Origin: Hesseltinella vesiculosa
Lineage: Eukaryota; Mucoromycota; Mucoromycetes; Mucorales; Cunninghamellaceae
Length of the DNA: 64,000 nucleotides
Assembly (NCBI GenBank): GCA_002104935.1
Contig: MCGT01000019.1
Location: 372,001-436,000, forward strand
Direction: 5' to 3'
In this document: positions 21,574 through 32,278 of the stretch, in pieces
How positions within the stretch are numbered: position 1 is the stretch's first letter
Layout: each line of letters opens with the position of its first letter
The notes under the pieces: model-generated
Told to the model about the DNA's origin: nothing
The model's database searches: none
What the model saw: only the letters and a program-made list of their open reading frames with translations
Program-made: the position numbers and the translations under genes

Positions 21574-22859
21574 TTTCTATGGAATTTGTCTAGAGCAGAT
21601 ATATACAGGTAATGAAGACACTTATTTTTTCTTGTCCATTGGTAAAACGTGGCCTTTTTATGTAAAATAAATTCAAGGAAAGCGGCCTCCTTTTTTCTGC
21701 ATGCAGTATGGGATGCAAGGAGCGAAGGAAAAAGGGGTCTGAGGTTGAAACTGGTTTATTTTTTATTACTTTGGCCTTTGCCCTCCTCTTTGCCACTCCC
21801 ACATGTTTAGATCTAGGTAGAAAGGGAGAAGAGGGCTGTGACAAGTTTTTCTTGGTCTCACGATCAGCTCTTTTTTTTTTTTTTTAAAAAAAAAAAGGTG
21901 ATGGTATTGCTGCAGGTCGTAGAAAGATGAAAGCTGAGTGTCAAAAAAAAGAAGCAGGGAACGCGACCCTTTTCAATTCATTGTCACCTCTCCATTACAC
22001 ATGTCCTCGATGAGATTCTCTGCGGGAAAGTGGTGACGATGCAGGGGTGATCCTACAAAACGTGTTTTCCACCTTTTTCAACTCCTTTCCATGTCACTTG
22101 GTCTGGAGGTCTGGAGGAGGCCCGCGTTGTCAGTTATTAGGCTTCGATGCAGAAGGATCGCAGTTGCCCAAGCGGCCATATGGCAAAAAAAAAAAAAAAA
22201 AATAGAAAGAAAAAGCTTTTCTCCTTTTTATTCATCGGAAGTCCTCCTTTAATCTTGCATGCCAGGTTTTGGGTTCTTTTCCACAGAAAGAGGAAAGACA
22301 ATGAGAAATCTCACGATGATGGTTTTTCTTTTCTTGGCTATCAAAATATGCTTTTTGGTGTGTCAAATTTAATTTCTTAAAAATAAAGTGTAGAATCACA
22401 AGGTTGTACTGTATTATTATAAACCAAGTCTTGCACCAGCTTACTTTCTTTGGAATTGATTTCTAGAGCACTATTTTTTTTTTTTTTTTTTTTTGAAAAC
22501 TCAACGTGTCGAAGCAAGTTATTCTCCCCTTTTTTTTTATGAATGGCATCTCCTGATCTGATCCTCCTCGTCCATCTTCAGGCGGAGCCATCTTTCAAAA
22601 ATGTAAACTGTTTTCGGTTGTCATGGCAACACCAAAACAGAGTTATTTTTTTTTTTTCATCCCCTGAATCAGTTGTCTTGATTGGATGTCGCACACATTT
22701 TCAATCAAACCTTTTTTTTTATTTTTAACTTTTTGCGATACAAAGCAATAACATTTTCCAACAATGAGGTTTATTTTTACAATGTCGAGCCTGAAAATAT
22801 GGCATGCATAGTTTCCAAGTAGGTTTGAAACAACCCTGTTTTTTGTTTTTGCTCTTGTC
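21574..22859. other. Homeobox promoter and spacer
   Basis: This holds the upstream region of the homeobox gene, then 3' flank of the ALG12-glutaredoxin gene. It carries a T15/A11 palindrome (21871-21896), long A or T runs (22184-22201, 22472-22494) and no supportable gene. Confidence 0.5.
21871..21896. repeat. Poly-T/poly-A homopolymer palindrome
   Basis: T15 directly followed by A11 in the homeobox upstream spacer. Confidence 0.8.
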
Positions 22860-24770
22860 CTACCTACATGCAAGTTCTTTACCCAACAATTGGTCCTGAT
22901 CCAAGGCACGCATTGCATCAAAACCACCATAAGACTTGCCGTGGATAAAGAGGTGAGGGAAAGTGGCTTGACCAGTGAGCTGTATCAATGTCTGCTTGAT
23001 GCCAGCGCCAAACGGATCATGGTTGACCTCGATAATATGGATGTCCTCCGGGTTACAAAAAGAATTCAGCAATGCTTTCGCTCGATGACAATAGGGGCTA
23101 TTGGCGGAAATAAAAAAAAAAGTGTCATTTATTCATTTTTTTTTATTCTCTTTGTGTCTCCCCCCTCCCCCCAATTCCTTTTTTTTTCTACCTTACCAAT
23201 ATGACTTGCTATACAAGACGCGTGGGTATTTTTGCAAGTCATGTCGAACCCAAGAGGTTGGTGGGTCGACCAGAGCTAGAATGTTGAGGGTAGGAGTGAC
23301 CTCAATAGACAAAGGCCAAACTCTTTTCCTTTGTCGAAGCTCCTGCCATGATGCAAGGCGGATACGTTGGAGCCCTGGAGTCATACCAGCCACAGTAAAA
23401 TCAGGCGCCAGTTTGTCCGGTGACACAGAAGTAATAAGATGCGTGTACCGAGCATCCAAGAAATCATCCAAGGTGGTGTGTGATTCATCTTTGCTGTACA
23501 ACCATGTGGGCTCTTGGTGCCATTGTCCAAATCTGGCGGCGCCTGTCATCGCAGTCTTGACGTCCAGGTGCACACGGACTGGGGCTTCGTCACGGGGAAC
23601 AAGGGCATGTAGTTGTGCCAAAGCATGGCCACCAGGGTAGTTCCAAGATGACACATAAACCATGATCCAGGCAATGGCTAGGGAGCAGAGCAGTTCACCG
23701 CACAACAGCAGCCGCAGGACGATTTGCTTATTCTTGGCTAGTCCTCCGTTGGATCGAGAGGGGTTCCATTGCTGCGCTGTTACAGCACCCGCCACGCTGG
23801 TCAGCACCGGTACCATGTAGATGATGAATCGCCATTCTTTGTGAGGGAGCAGGGAGAACAGGGCGATGAAGGTCCAGCAAGGAAGTAGCAGAGGTCTGGC
23901 ATGAGGAACTGTGATCCAAGCAACGAGTGATCGAGGGTAAGCTGTCAATAAGACCCGAGGCAAAAAAAGAGCCACATATCCGTACCAAGGCAACGTGCCC
24001 CATTCGTGACTTTTGTTCAGTACCGCGTTGAAATAAAACCCTTCGCCTTCTGGCCACACCCAGCGCTGCCAGAACCAAGAGTCCACCATCACTGTACAGG
24101 CAAGAGCCAAAGTTGAGGTCAGGATGAGACGCGGTATGGCTACCTTGGCCGACAGGGTACGGTAGATGACCACTTGATAGAAGAGAAGGACCATCAGGAG
24201 CACACCAGCCTCGAATCGAAAGATAATCCCAGCTATGGCCAAATAATCAATCATACGCTGTTGGTGATGGGCCCGTTCAGCCTGGCTAGCAATCGACCGT
24301 ACCCAGTGGCTCAGTCCAAGCATGACCAGTGGCAGCGCAAACATATTGGGTAGCGTGCGTGTTGACCAAAAGCAAAAGTGGAATTGACAGCATGTTAAGA
24401 TGACAGACCACATGGCAGCTCGCCGACCAAATAGCAGCTGAATGCTTTGATGCCATGGCACAAGTGAACCAACCACCAAAGCACCCAGCACACACCGCAC
24501 CACACATTGCTCCACCAAAGCCATGGGTGGCTCGATCCAATGGGACAGGCACCAGATCACAGGTTTGGCAAGGCTGCTGACAATCAGTGCACCTAAAAAT
24601 GTTCTAGGTACAACACCTGGGAACTCGAGATGATCATACTGGTCAAGGTCCAAAAAGTGATGCAGCATATCGTGACAAGCCTGTAAATTGAAGCTTTCTT
24701 CAACTTTTGTAAAGGGGCATAGGAGACAATATGCCACCAGCAAGATATACACCACAATGAGCAGCTTCAT
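22860..24770 (-). CDS. ALG12: ALG12 alpha-1,6-mannosyltransferase fused to a C-terminal glutaredoxin domain
   Basis: Exon 1 (23197-24770) encodes a full ALG12, the ER enzyme that adds the eighth mannose from dolichol-P-mannose to the lipid-linked N-glycan precursor. It has the GT-C motif CPFTKVEESFN near its N-terminus, many membrane helices, HKEWRFIIYMVP, and the luminal-type segment SSWNYPGGHALAQLH. There is no stop after it: the frame continues VDPPTSWVRHDLQKYPRVLYSKSY and, across the intron 23098-23196, into CPYCHRAK and a dithiol glutaredoxin with TFPHLFI (cis-Pro) and GKSYGG, ending at 22860. The total is about 603 residues, with glutaredoxin about 505-603. I chose ATG 24768-24770 (MKLLIVVYIL) because it matches ALG12 starts; an upstream ATG at 24857 is possible. 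The glutaredoxin part has no Met of its own at its beginning. Confidence 0.88.
23098..23196 (-). other. Intron splitting the glutaredoxin active-site Cys codon
   Basis: This 99-bp intron has donor GTAAGG and acceptor CCAATAG. The exon ends TAT TG and the next begins C CCC TAT TGT, so splicing makes TGC CCC TAT TGT (CPYC). If retained, the transcript reads TAT TGG TAA: a Trp and an immediate stop. Confidence 0.88.
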
Positions 24771-25246
24771 GTATACTTTACCAAGTAAGGAATGTGGAAA
24801 AAAAAATTCAAATAACAAGGACAAGAAAAAAACAGTGTGCAACGCTGCAGCTTGCACGACGTGAAAGAACTAAAAAAAAAAAAAAATAGAAAAATGGGGG
24901 ATCTACGGATTTTCCCCTTTTTTTTTCTTTGTTTCCTTTCTGTCTTCATTTCTCGTAGATTCCCATTCACCTGTTGTCGTTTAGGATAACTTTTTTTTTT
25001 TTTTTATCTTTGACCCATTCCTTTCCTTTATATTAATCATCATTTAGCATTCACACCCTTTCCCTATACTTCTCTGTTGGTTTATTCCCGTTAGCTTACC
25101 CCGCCTCCTTTTTATAGTTGTAAGTGTTATACCCTCCGTGTTTTTTTTTGTCTTATCGTCGTCCCCCCTCTTTTATCCTCCTTCGTCCTTTTCTCTTTCT
25201 CTCTCTCTTTATTTTTTATCATCTCTCTCTCCAACATATCCTTATC
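24771..25246. promoter_or_regulatory. Bidirectional promoter region, ALG12 fusion / arrestin
   Basis: These 476 bp separate two divergent start codons. The region is T/C-rich on the plus strand, with A16 (24871-24886) and T18 (24990-25007) tracts and a CT-rich arrestin leader (25180-25235). TATATTAATC at about 25029 is a weak TATA candidate. Confidence 0.5.
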
Positions 25247-28200
25247 ATGAAAGATGGATTTAAACGGTTTCTTATTGAACCAACTGTCGATACCTTGGAG
25301 TTTATGGGCCCTGGTCATTCGTCCGAGAACGTTCAGCTACTGGAAGGCACGATACACCTCTCTTTAACAAGGCCAATCAAGATCAAAAGCATGGCCGTCA
25401 AGTTCAAGGGGTTTGGGCGCGTTAGCATCAACGGCAAGGTGGCCAACACTGTCTTGGACAGCCCCATCCTACCCAAGCTTAAGTGTAACATCGCCAGCAA
25501 AACCCTGCTTCCTGCAGGTAATCATATCATCCCATGGGATATGCAAATTCCCAACATCTTCCCCCCTAGCATCCTCATCAAACGTGCCACCGTCTACTAC
25601 CGAGTCGAGGCTACCATCTCCTTTGCCTTGGCCAAAGCCATCTCAGCCGAACACCCCATCATCCTTCGTCGCCATCTGCTTCCCTGCATCGAGCTTGCGC
25701 CTCTAGTCGAAACAAAACTTCATGAACGCACCATCCCCGCGAAATTCCATTATGAAATCGAAGCCCCACAGATCGTATGCCTAGATCAACTCCTACTTCC
25801 ATTTGCCGTCAAGTACTTGTGCATTGCAAACCAGAAAGCTGTCCAATCCATTCGTACTCAGTTAACCCAGATTGAACTCTACAAGTAAGAAGAATATTAA
25901 GCGGAAGAAAAAAAAAATAGCGCAGCGTACTAACCATTTTGTGTTTTTCCTTCCTTTCCTAATTCCAGAATCAACTCGATTTCCAAGGCCGAGTCCAACC
26001 TGACCTTGATGCCTATGGATGTATACAACCTGGACAAAAAGGTGGCCGACTGCAAGCAGCGACGCGACTATGGAAAATACATCAAACGCACCATCCCGGC
26101 TCTCATTCATGTCGTTGACAAAAGTCGCACGTCTGCTTGGCAACAGCCTATTGTTCTCCGACACAAGCTGCATCAGTTCCTCCACCCCAGTTACGATTCT
26201 CCGTTGGTCACCATTCACCACCAACTCGAAGTCACTTTCCAGTTTGGACACCGATTTGAAGACATTAAGGCTAAAATACCCATCATCATTGCCTCGGTCC
26301 CTGGTGAAACTACCGCCCCTGCCAAGAACAGTCTGCCCTGGTCCTCTCTTCCCGAAGGCTACAAGTATCCCTTTGAAACCGTCACACGTTATGAAAGCAC
26401 CATGGTCTATCCCGAAACTTCGCTGCCCGCCAATGCCACGGAAGCCGCTGCTGTCGATGGGCTTCCTCGCTCGTCCGAAGATTCCACCAATCATCGTGGC
26501 ATTCCCAGCATCATGGTGGATGCTGCCATCCACGTCCACACTCTTCCACCCGCACCTCTTCGTCCGCCGCTCTCTGAAAAGGGCAACAACAAACGTCAGC
26601 GCACACCCTCACCACCCCATCCTTCTCGTTCAGAGCAAGTGCCCATTTGGGATTCGCCTTTACCTAACCTTCCGCCGCCTAGTAGATCCTGTCCCAAAAC
26701 CTCAAACTCCTCCATGAATCTCACCGAATACAACCACACACGCCAGCCCTTTGAACGACCACACACTTCTGCAGCTACCTCACGACCACTCCAGCAACCC
26801 CAGCCTTGGGCCAACTACCGCGAGACATCCAAACCCGCTACTGATATCAAATATGCAAAGCCACGCCGTCGTCCATTGCCACCCATCGATGTCGAACTTG
26901 CCAATGGTATCAAGCCAAAGATCATGGTCAGTACCCTTGTCCAAACCAACTCAAGTTCCGAAGTCCTGCCTGAAGCCGACCGTAACATCCTCCAAGCTTC
27001 TCGTCAAGGTAACCAAAAAAAAAAAAAAAAAAAAAAAGGACAACCCTGGTTATTGATTGGACGTTGTCTCCGTTGCATTGTTAGGTTATCGCAACGATCT
27101 ACACTTGGTGCAGGGTGACGGTGAAGACGACGACGACGACTTTGACTTCCAATCCGTTTACTCGGATATTTCGATGCAGAGCCATGACCTTGCGCCAGGC
27201 CTTAGCTCATCAGCAAGCGACGGGTCGCTGGGTAGCCACCACGATAGCTTCATCAGTCGCCCTCCTTCACCTTCCAACCGACCTCCTGCTCCTGGCCTAC
27301 CCAGCAACACTGCGCTACGGTCACATCAAGAAGAACGCCAAGCCCTGGTCGAGGAGTCCTTCGATTACTTGCACATCACCTCACCCGCCATTGCCACAAT
27401 GGCCTCTTCTGTCCTGTCTCCCTGCAACAGCAACGCGTCCACTGCTTCCTCAGGCACTCGACGCCGCATTGCTTTGTCTTCCGTGTCGTCACTGATGAAT
27501 CAGACCGCCAGTGACAGCCTGTCGTTCCAATCCTTCGGTGGCCCATTTTCGCCCCGCTTCCGCCAATCCTTTGGAATGGCCAGCAGCATCATTAGTGCTG
27601 CCAGCGCTATCCCTCCTCTGCCAACGACATCCTTGCGCAGCCGTTCTATGGAAACCAACCGAGTCAGTTCTACAGACATGGCGTTGGATGGCGATGAACA
27701 AGACCCCATCGATCCTGGCCGTGACCTTTTGCTACCCCACAGTGATGGACATGGTCATGAGGATGACAACGAACAAGCCAGTACCACCCTAGATGTATTG
27801 AAGGATCACGACCGGGAGTCTCAGCAAGCTGCTTACACCACCGCTGCCAAGCAAAGGTACTTGCACGCCAAGCTGCCCCCGATACCTGCTGGACAACAGC
27901 AACAGTCTATCCCAACAACGTCCTCGCCTTCTGTCTCCTCACAGGCTACCAACGTGCCTCCTCCGTTTGACCGCCCTGCCTCCGCTTCTGCTAACACCCA
28001 TCCCAACCCAGCTGCATCCACCTCACCCTCCTTGTCCTCTTCGCCAGCACCAGCCGCACCCCCAGGTGCCGTCATTCCTCGTCAACCCCGTCAGCCCAAG
28101 ACCGGCGGTGCCAATACCGACATTAATGTCCTAACCCAAACCAAACGAATGACTCGCCTTTACGTTGATGACAGTGACGACGAAACGCTGGACCCCTTAC

Positions 28201-28373
28201 CGCCCATTCCTGAACAGCAATCTTGGCGCCGTGCGAGTGTCTCTGGTGAACTGAATCAACTTACAAGTCTGGCTACTTCCACTGTACATGCTATGTCCAA
28301 TGGCGCGCCACAGTTACCCCGATTGTCCTTTGGGATGACCTTGACGGATGCCCTTGGCATGGATGACCTTTGA
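25247..28373 (+). CDS. Alpha-arrestin-like trafficking adaptor (about 990 aa)
   Basis: This is a predicted endocytic adaptor: alpha-arrestins link plasma-membrane transporters to Rsp5-type ubiquitin ligases (family role). The start ATG 25247-25249 opens MKDGFKRFLIEP. Exons 25247-25884, 25969-27008 and 27085-28373 join in frame. The N-terminal arrestin fold covers about residues 5-170 (LEGTIHLSLTRPIKIKSMAV, the LPAGNHIIPWDMQIP element typical of the family). The C-terminal arrestin fold covers about 190-400. The remaining 600 residues are Ser/Pro-rich and disordered, with an acidic DDDDDFD patch and a later DDSDDE patch. I could not find the PPxY or LPxY motifs many alpha-arrestins use to bind Rsp5, which is odd; a cofactor or unusual motif may serve. 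Confidence in the arrestin fold is good, in the subfamily low. Confidence 0.85.
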
Positions 28374-28691
28374 TGTAGAAAAAAAAATAGCCAGCAACGG
28401 CAGAGAGGAATCCTGCGCCTTTGCTTTCAATCATCGTGTAGCTTTCTCTAAAAATAAACAAAATTACAATGTACTTTTAGCCCTTTCATCACACGCTTCC
28501 AGGTTACATGTATAATTCTCCGCAACAGGTTGATCGGGAGATCTTTGTTAGCATGGCCTGATTCGTTCACGCGCATAACACGCATATCCAATGACCGCAT
28601 CCCTCTTTTCTTTTGGTATTTTACATATGGTTTAATACTAGATTACCATCATCTTTAATAATAATAAAAAAGTACATTGCGTGAGAGCAGC
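28374..28691. other. Convergent spacer, arrestin / CH-kinase
   Basis: This is a short AT-rich 3' region for both genes; AAAATAAACAAA at about 28450 is a plausible polyadenylation context. Nothing else is seen. Confidence 0.5.
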
Positions 28692-31600
28692 TCAGCTGAT
28701 AATACATTCTGAGTCATGAGGCGAAGACACTCCAAAGGCAGCGTGTTGATCATGGCGACGAGGAGCGTCCCATTCCGAGGTTGGGGGTTTTGTTGAGTAT
28801 GATAGGTTTGGGACGCTTTTGGCAGTGGCAGGCAAAGCGTAGAGTTTGGATTTCGGAGGCGACTTGCTGCGCTTCTTGCGGATGCCAAAGAATCGCTGAA
28901 GCTTGGTTTTCGGTGCAGGCTGGTTGAGATGCACAGGAACGCGGTGTGGGTATGATGGAGGAGGTGAAGTGGGCGGGTGTGAAGGCTCGAGCGTTGTTAA
29001 ACCAAATGGAGAGGTGCTTGTCTTCCACATGACTTTTTTGGCTATGTCTTTGTTATCCTCGGGATTGGGTGTCTAGAGAAAAAAAATCAGCCTATCGGTT
29101 CACCGCTTCTCCCTTCCGTTTTCTCTCTCTTTTCTTCTTCATCTTCTTCTTCTTCTTCCTCACAGTGTTATTCGTGGATGTGGCTATTGTCAGTGAAGAC
29201 AATGTTGGAGATGGGGGAGGTTGAATGCCGTTCAAGTTGTTTTGGAGCGGTTGGGCTATGCGGGGTAGTATTTCCCCGGCTGCATGGCTTGCTAACCAAG
29301 GGTCGCTCAGTAACGCTTCTGCGGTCGGTCGCTGGTTGGGGTCTTTTTGGAAGCATCGTCTTAAAAAGGCATCCAGAGGCTAGAAGATATAAGAAACGAT
29401 CAAGACATTGCAGAAAACCCTGGTTGTTGGCGTGCTTACGTTGGATATATTTGAAGGCAAGGGTGGCATGTCATCCTCGACGATATGGTACAAGACAGAC
29501 ATGGCAATGAGGTTCGCATAGGGTGGCTTTCCGGTGAGCAGTTCAATGACGGTACAAGCGAGAGACCAGATGTCTGACTTGGTGCAGGCGCCCTTCATTT
29601 CAATGACTTCGGGAGCCATCCAGTTGGGTGTGCCTACAGGCGTGCCTTGGCTCTGGCTCTGCTTTTTGATTTTGAGATTCATTGACACTCCGAAATCGGT
29701 CAATTTGATGTCGCCTGTCTTTGTGGTCAAAATGTTGGCGGCTTTCAGGTCACAATGCACCACATCATGTTCATGCAAATAGGCTAGCCCTTTGAGTATT
29801 TTGAAAGTGTAGGCCGCCACTAGCTTCTCGGGAAGTTTTCCAAATGCTTTCACTGTTGATTGCAACGACCCGTTTTCTACATATCTACAAAAAAAAGGAA
29901 CATGAAGCTGCAATTTTACAAAGTCGGTCGCACAGACAGCCCAAAGCAGCTTACTCCAGCACAATATTCATGTAGGTATCATCTTGTACAAAACCAATGT
30001 ACCGCACAATAAAGGGACAGGACATGCCGCGAAGAATATCGACTTCTTTCTGCAAAAGGAGATGAGATGTCTGCGCAGGAGAAAATCACAAGATCCATTT
30101 CCTACCATCATTTCTTGTTCCAGTTTACCATCTTCCACAACGATTCTCTTGACAGCTACGATTTCACCCGTCGACATATCGAGTGCTCTGTAGCAACCGG
30201 GGTGAGTTTTTTAATTTTCACCCTTTTTCTCTCCACCCACCTGTATACAGATCCAAATTGTCCAGAGCCAATGCAATCTCCCAGCAGCTGGCAAGGAAAA
30301 AAAAAAAAAAAACCTGGTGAGTGGCAAGGAGGATGGAGGCATTGACTTACAAACTGGGTAGGGCGCTTGGCATGGCCGGGGCGTTTCATGGAGATGCGCA
30401 CTGTCAAATGAGGGCGGGTAATATGTTTGACGTCCATGGATTCGTCAGAGTGGGAGCGTGGTAATCTGGGGATAGAGGGTGTGCAGCGGGAGGGAATAGA
30501 ACGGGTCAGGTTGGTGAGATTGGAGGCATGGGTGGACAATGTAAGGGAATCGTTCGTTGTGATGGTCATCGAGGTAGGCAAAGAAGCTAGCGTGTCAAAC
30601 CGTGGCCTTGATGGTGGGTTCTCTTCCTCAGGTGTAGGCAGAGGTGGCCGTATCAGTGAGGGTGGGCTGATGATGCTTGGATGGGAGGAGACCAAAGAGG
30701 CAGTGCTGAAGCGCTTCCGGACAATGGGCTGTTGGTAGTGGGGGTGATGGGATTTTGAGAAGCCCTTGGTCAAGGCTTCTTGGTCATCATCGTCCGAGAG
30801 TGTGGTGGCATCCATGATGTAAGTGGGAGTGGTGACACCGCTATGGATATGTCGGCCATAGGTGATGCTACCATAGCCGCTGTCGTTGTGGAGATCCTTG
30901 TCAGGTGGGAATAGGGTAGCTGGTAGGCGGAGAGGAGTGACGGGCCGGTTGGCGTGGCTGATGCTGGCAGTGGGTGAGATGGGAGGTGAGGTCTGTCTTT
31001 TCAGGGACCTGAACGTTTGCCGTAGTTGGTCAGCACGTTCATATAAATCCTTGGTTTGAAGCGGAGGGCTTGCCAGGAGGTCGTGTTGGAAGATGGCCTT
31101 GACGTGCCGGTGAGCTCGTGGTTGATCCTCCTTTGGCCTTGCTATCAGAGGCTGTTTCCTCCTCCTTGGTGTTCCCATACTGCTAATCCGAGCCAAAGTC
31201 AATATGGTGTTGATCACCTACCGGAAAGAAAAACAGGCTAAGAGGTCAGGCTCAGCTCTGAAAACTTCAACGTGAGCATCCTTACAGCCGTCATATCCTT
31301 GCCCTCATAAAGATCGACAGTTTGAAAAAGTTCGGATTTTTGCAGTCCTACCTGTAAGCGAAAAAATGAAATTAAACTTGTGCATGAGGTTGACAAAAAT
31401 AGGAACTTGCGTCTTCTGCGCCTTGCAAAAAGAGGCTGATGTTGGCCATCTACACATGAAAGAGAAGGCGCATCTAGTTCGGCACGGTTTTTGACAGTCC
31501 TTCCTTTTTTCCTCACCTTGACAAAAGGTGTGTCTTTGTGCCCAATAGTAGCGATGGTATTTGGTTTGATACAGTTGACAAGTCTAGGAGGAAGAGAAAA

Positions 31601-31908
31601 GTGAGAAGGTGAGAAATTGACGGTGTGTGCAACGGTGGGCGTAAAATTAAACGAAAAAGTTGGTTCATATATTAAAAGTTGACTAGTGTTTTTTTTTTCT
31701 TGGTGAAGATATCAGAAACTTACTGACATAACAGGACGCCATCTTGAAGTTCAGATTGCAAATCTTGATCAAGTTGGACATCAAGCATGGCTTCCAAAAA
31801 TGAGCTGGCGGCGGCATAATTGCTTCGTTGCTGTTCCTCCCGTAGTTCGTCGCACAGCCGTTCGGTCTGGCTTAAGGACACTGGCCGGATCTTTTTCGTT
31901 CTATACAT
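28692..31908 (-). CDS. Calponin-homology domain fused to a Cdc7/SepH-like protein kinase
   Basis: The start is ATG 31906-31908. Small exons encode a single CH domain (residues about 10-125): LQDGVLLCQLVN, then PFVKMANISLFL, ELFQTVDLYEGKDMTAV and NTILTLARIS, the transgelin/calponin pattern that binds actin or regulates signalling. About 280 Ser/Thr/Pro-rich residues follow, then a kinase domain (about 405-665). It has glycine loop GDCIGSGQFGSVYR, catalytic Lys in AVKRIV, KEVDIL helix C, HCDLKAANIL, LTDFGVS, GTPNWMAPEVIE and DIWSLACTVIELL. The kinase resembles fungal SIN kinases Cdc7/SepH (STE11-like). A basic, Pro-rich tail of about 150 residues ends at 28692. The total is about 820 residues. 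All junctions hold phase; one intron is GC-AG. The HRD Arg is Cys (HCD), so activation-loop control may differ. Confidence 0.88.
31352..31410 (-). other. GC-AG intron inside the CH domain
   Basis: The exon ends GCA GAA GAC and the 59-bp intron begins GCAAGTTCC, ending CGCTTACAG. Splicing gives GAED-VGLQKSELFQ, matching the CH-domain consensus. The nearest GT donor, three bases in, would shift frame to an early stop. Confidence 0.85.
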
Positions 31909-32278
31909 ACAGTAGAAGGAGAGGTATCTGAAGAGGCGCGGGTAAAAGAGAGAGAAAAGTCAAAGAATAAATAAAAAAAAAAGAATAGAAAAAAGGGGGC
32001 AAGCTTGTAAAAAAAAAGTGGAGACCAGGCGTTGCCTTTTTTAGAAGACTCAAAAACACATCCAAGAAACATTTGCTTCGCACGAGAGCCATTTTTAGAC
32101 CTTTCCAGAGTCACTTTTTTTTCATTTTCATTTTTAATTCGTAAGGCAGGGGATGAGTAGAAAAAAAAAAAAAAAAAAGGTGCTATATAAAAATGAGATG
32201 AAGGGGAAAAAAAAATCTACACACATAGGACTAAAGAGGGAGGGTGGAGGGGAGACGGGGATGGGCAAGGTGTTGAGT
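31909..32278. other. CH-kinase promoter and eIF3l 3' region
   Basis: This same-strand spacer has A-rich tracts at 31973-31984 and 32161-32178. A possible extra 5' exon boundary (acceptor CTCTTCAG at about 31932 on the minus strand) would precede the chosen start. No other gene is seen. Confidence 0.4.

Noticed and set aside
25862..26539. 225-residue minus-strand frame
   Set aside because: Antisense to the arrestin second exon; no independent features.
29100..29165. CTT trinucleotide repeat as a coding Glu/Lys stretch
   Set aside because: It lies within the intron that begins GTGAGGAAG on the minus strand; exons on both sides join in phase without it.
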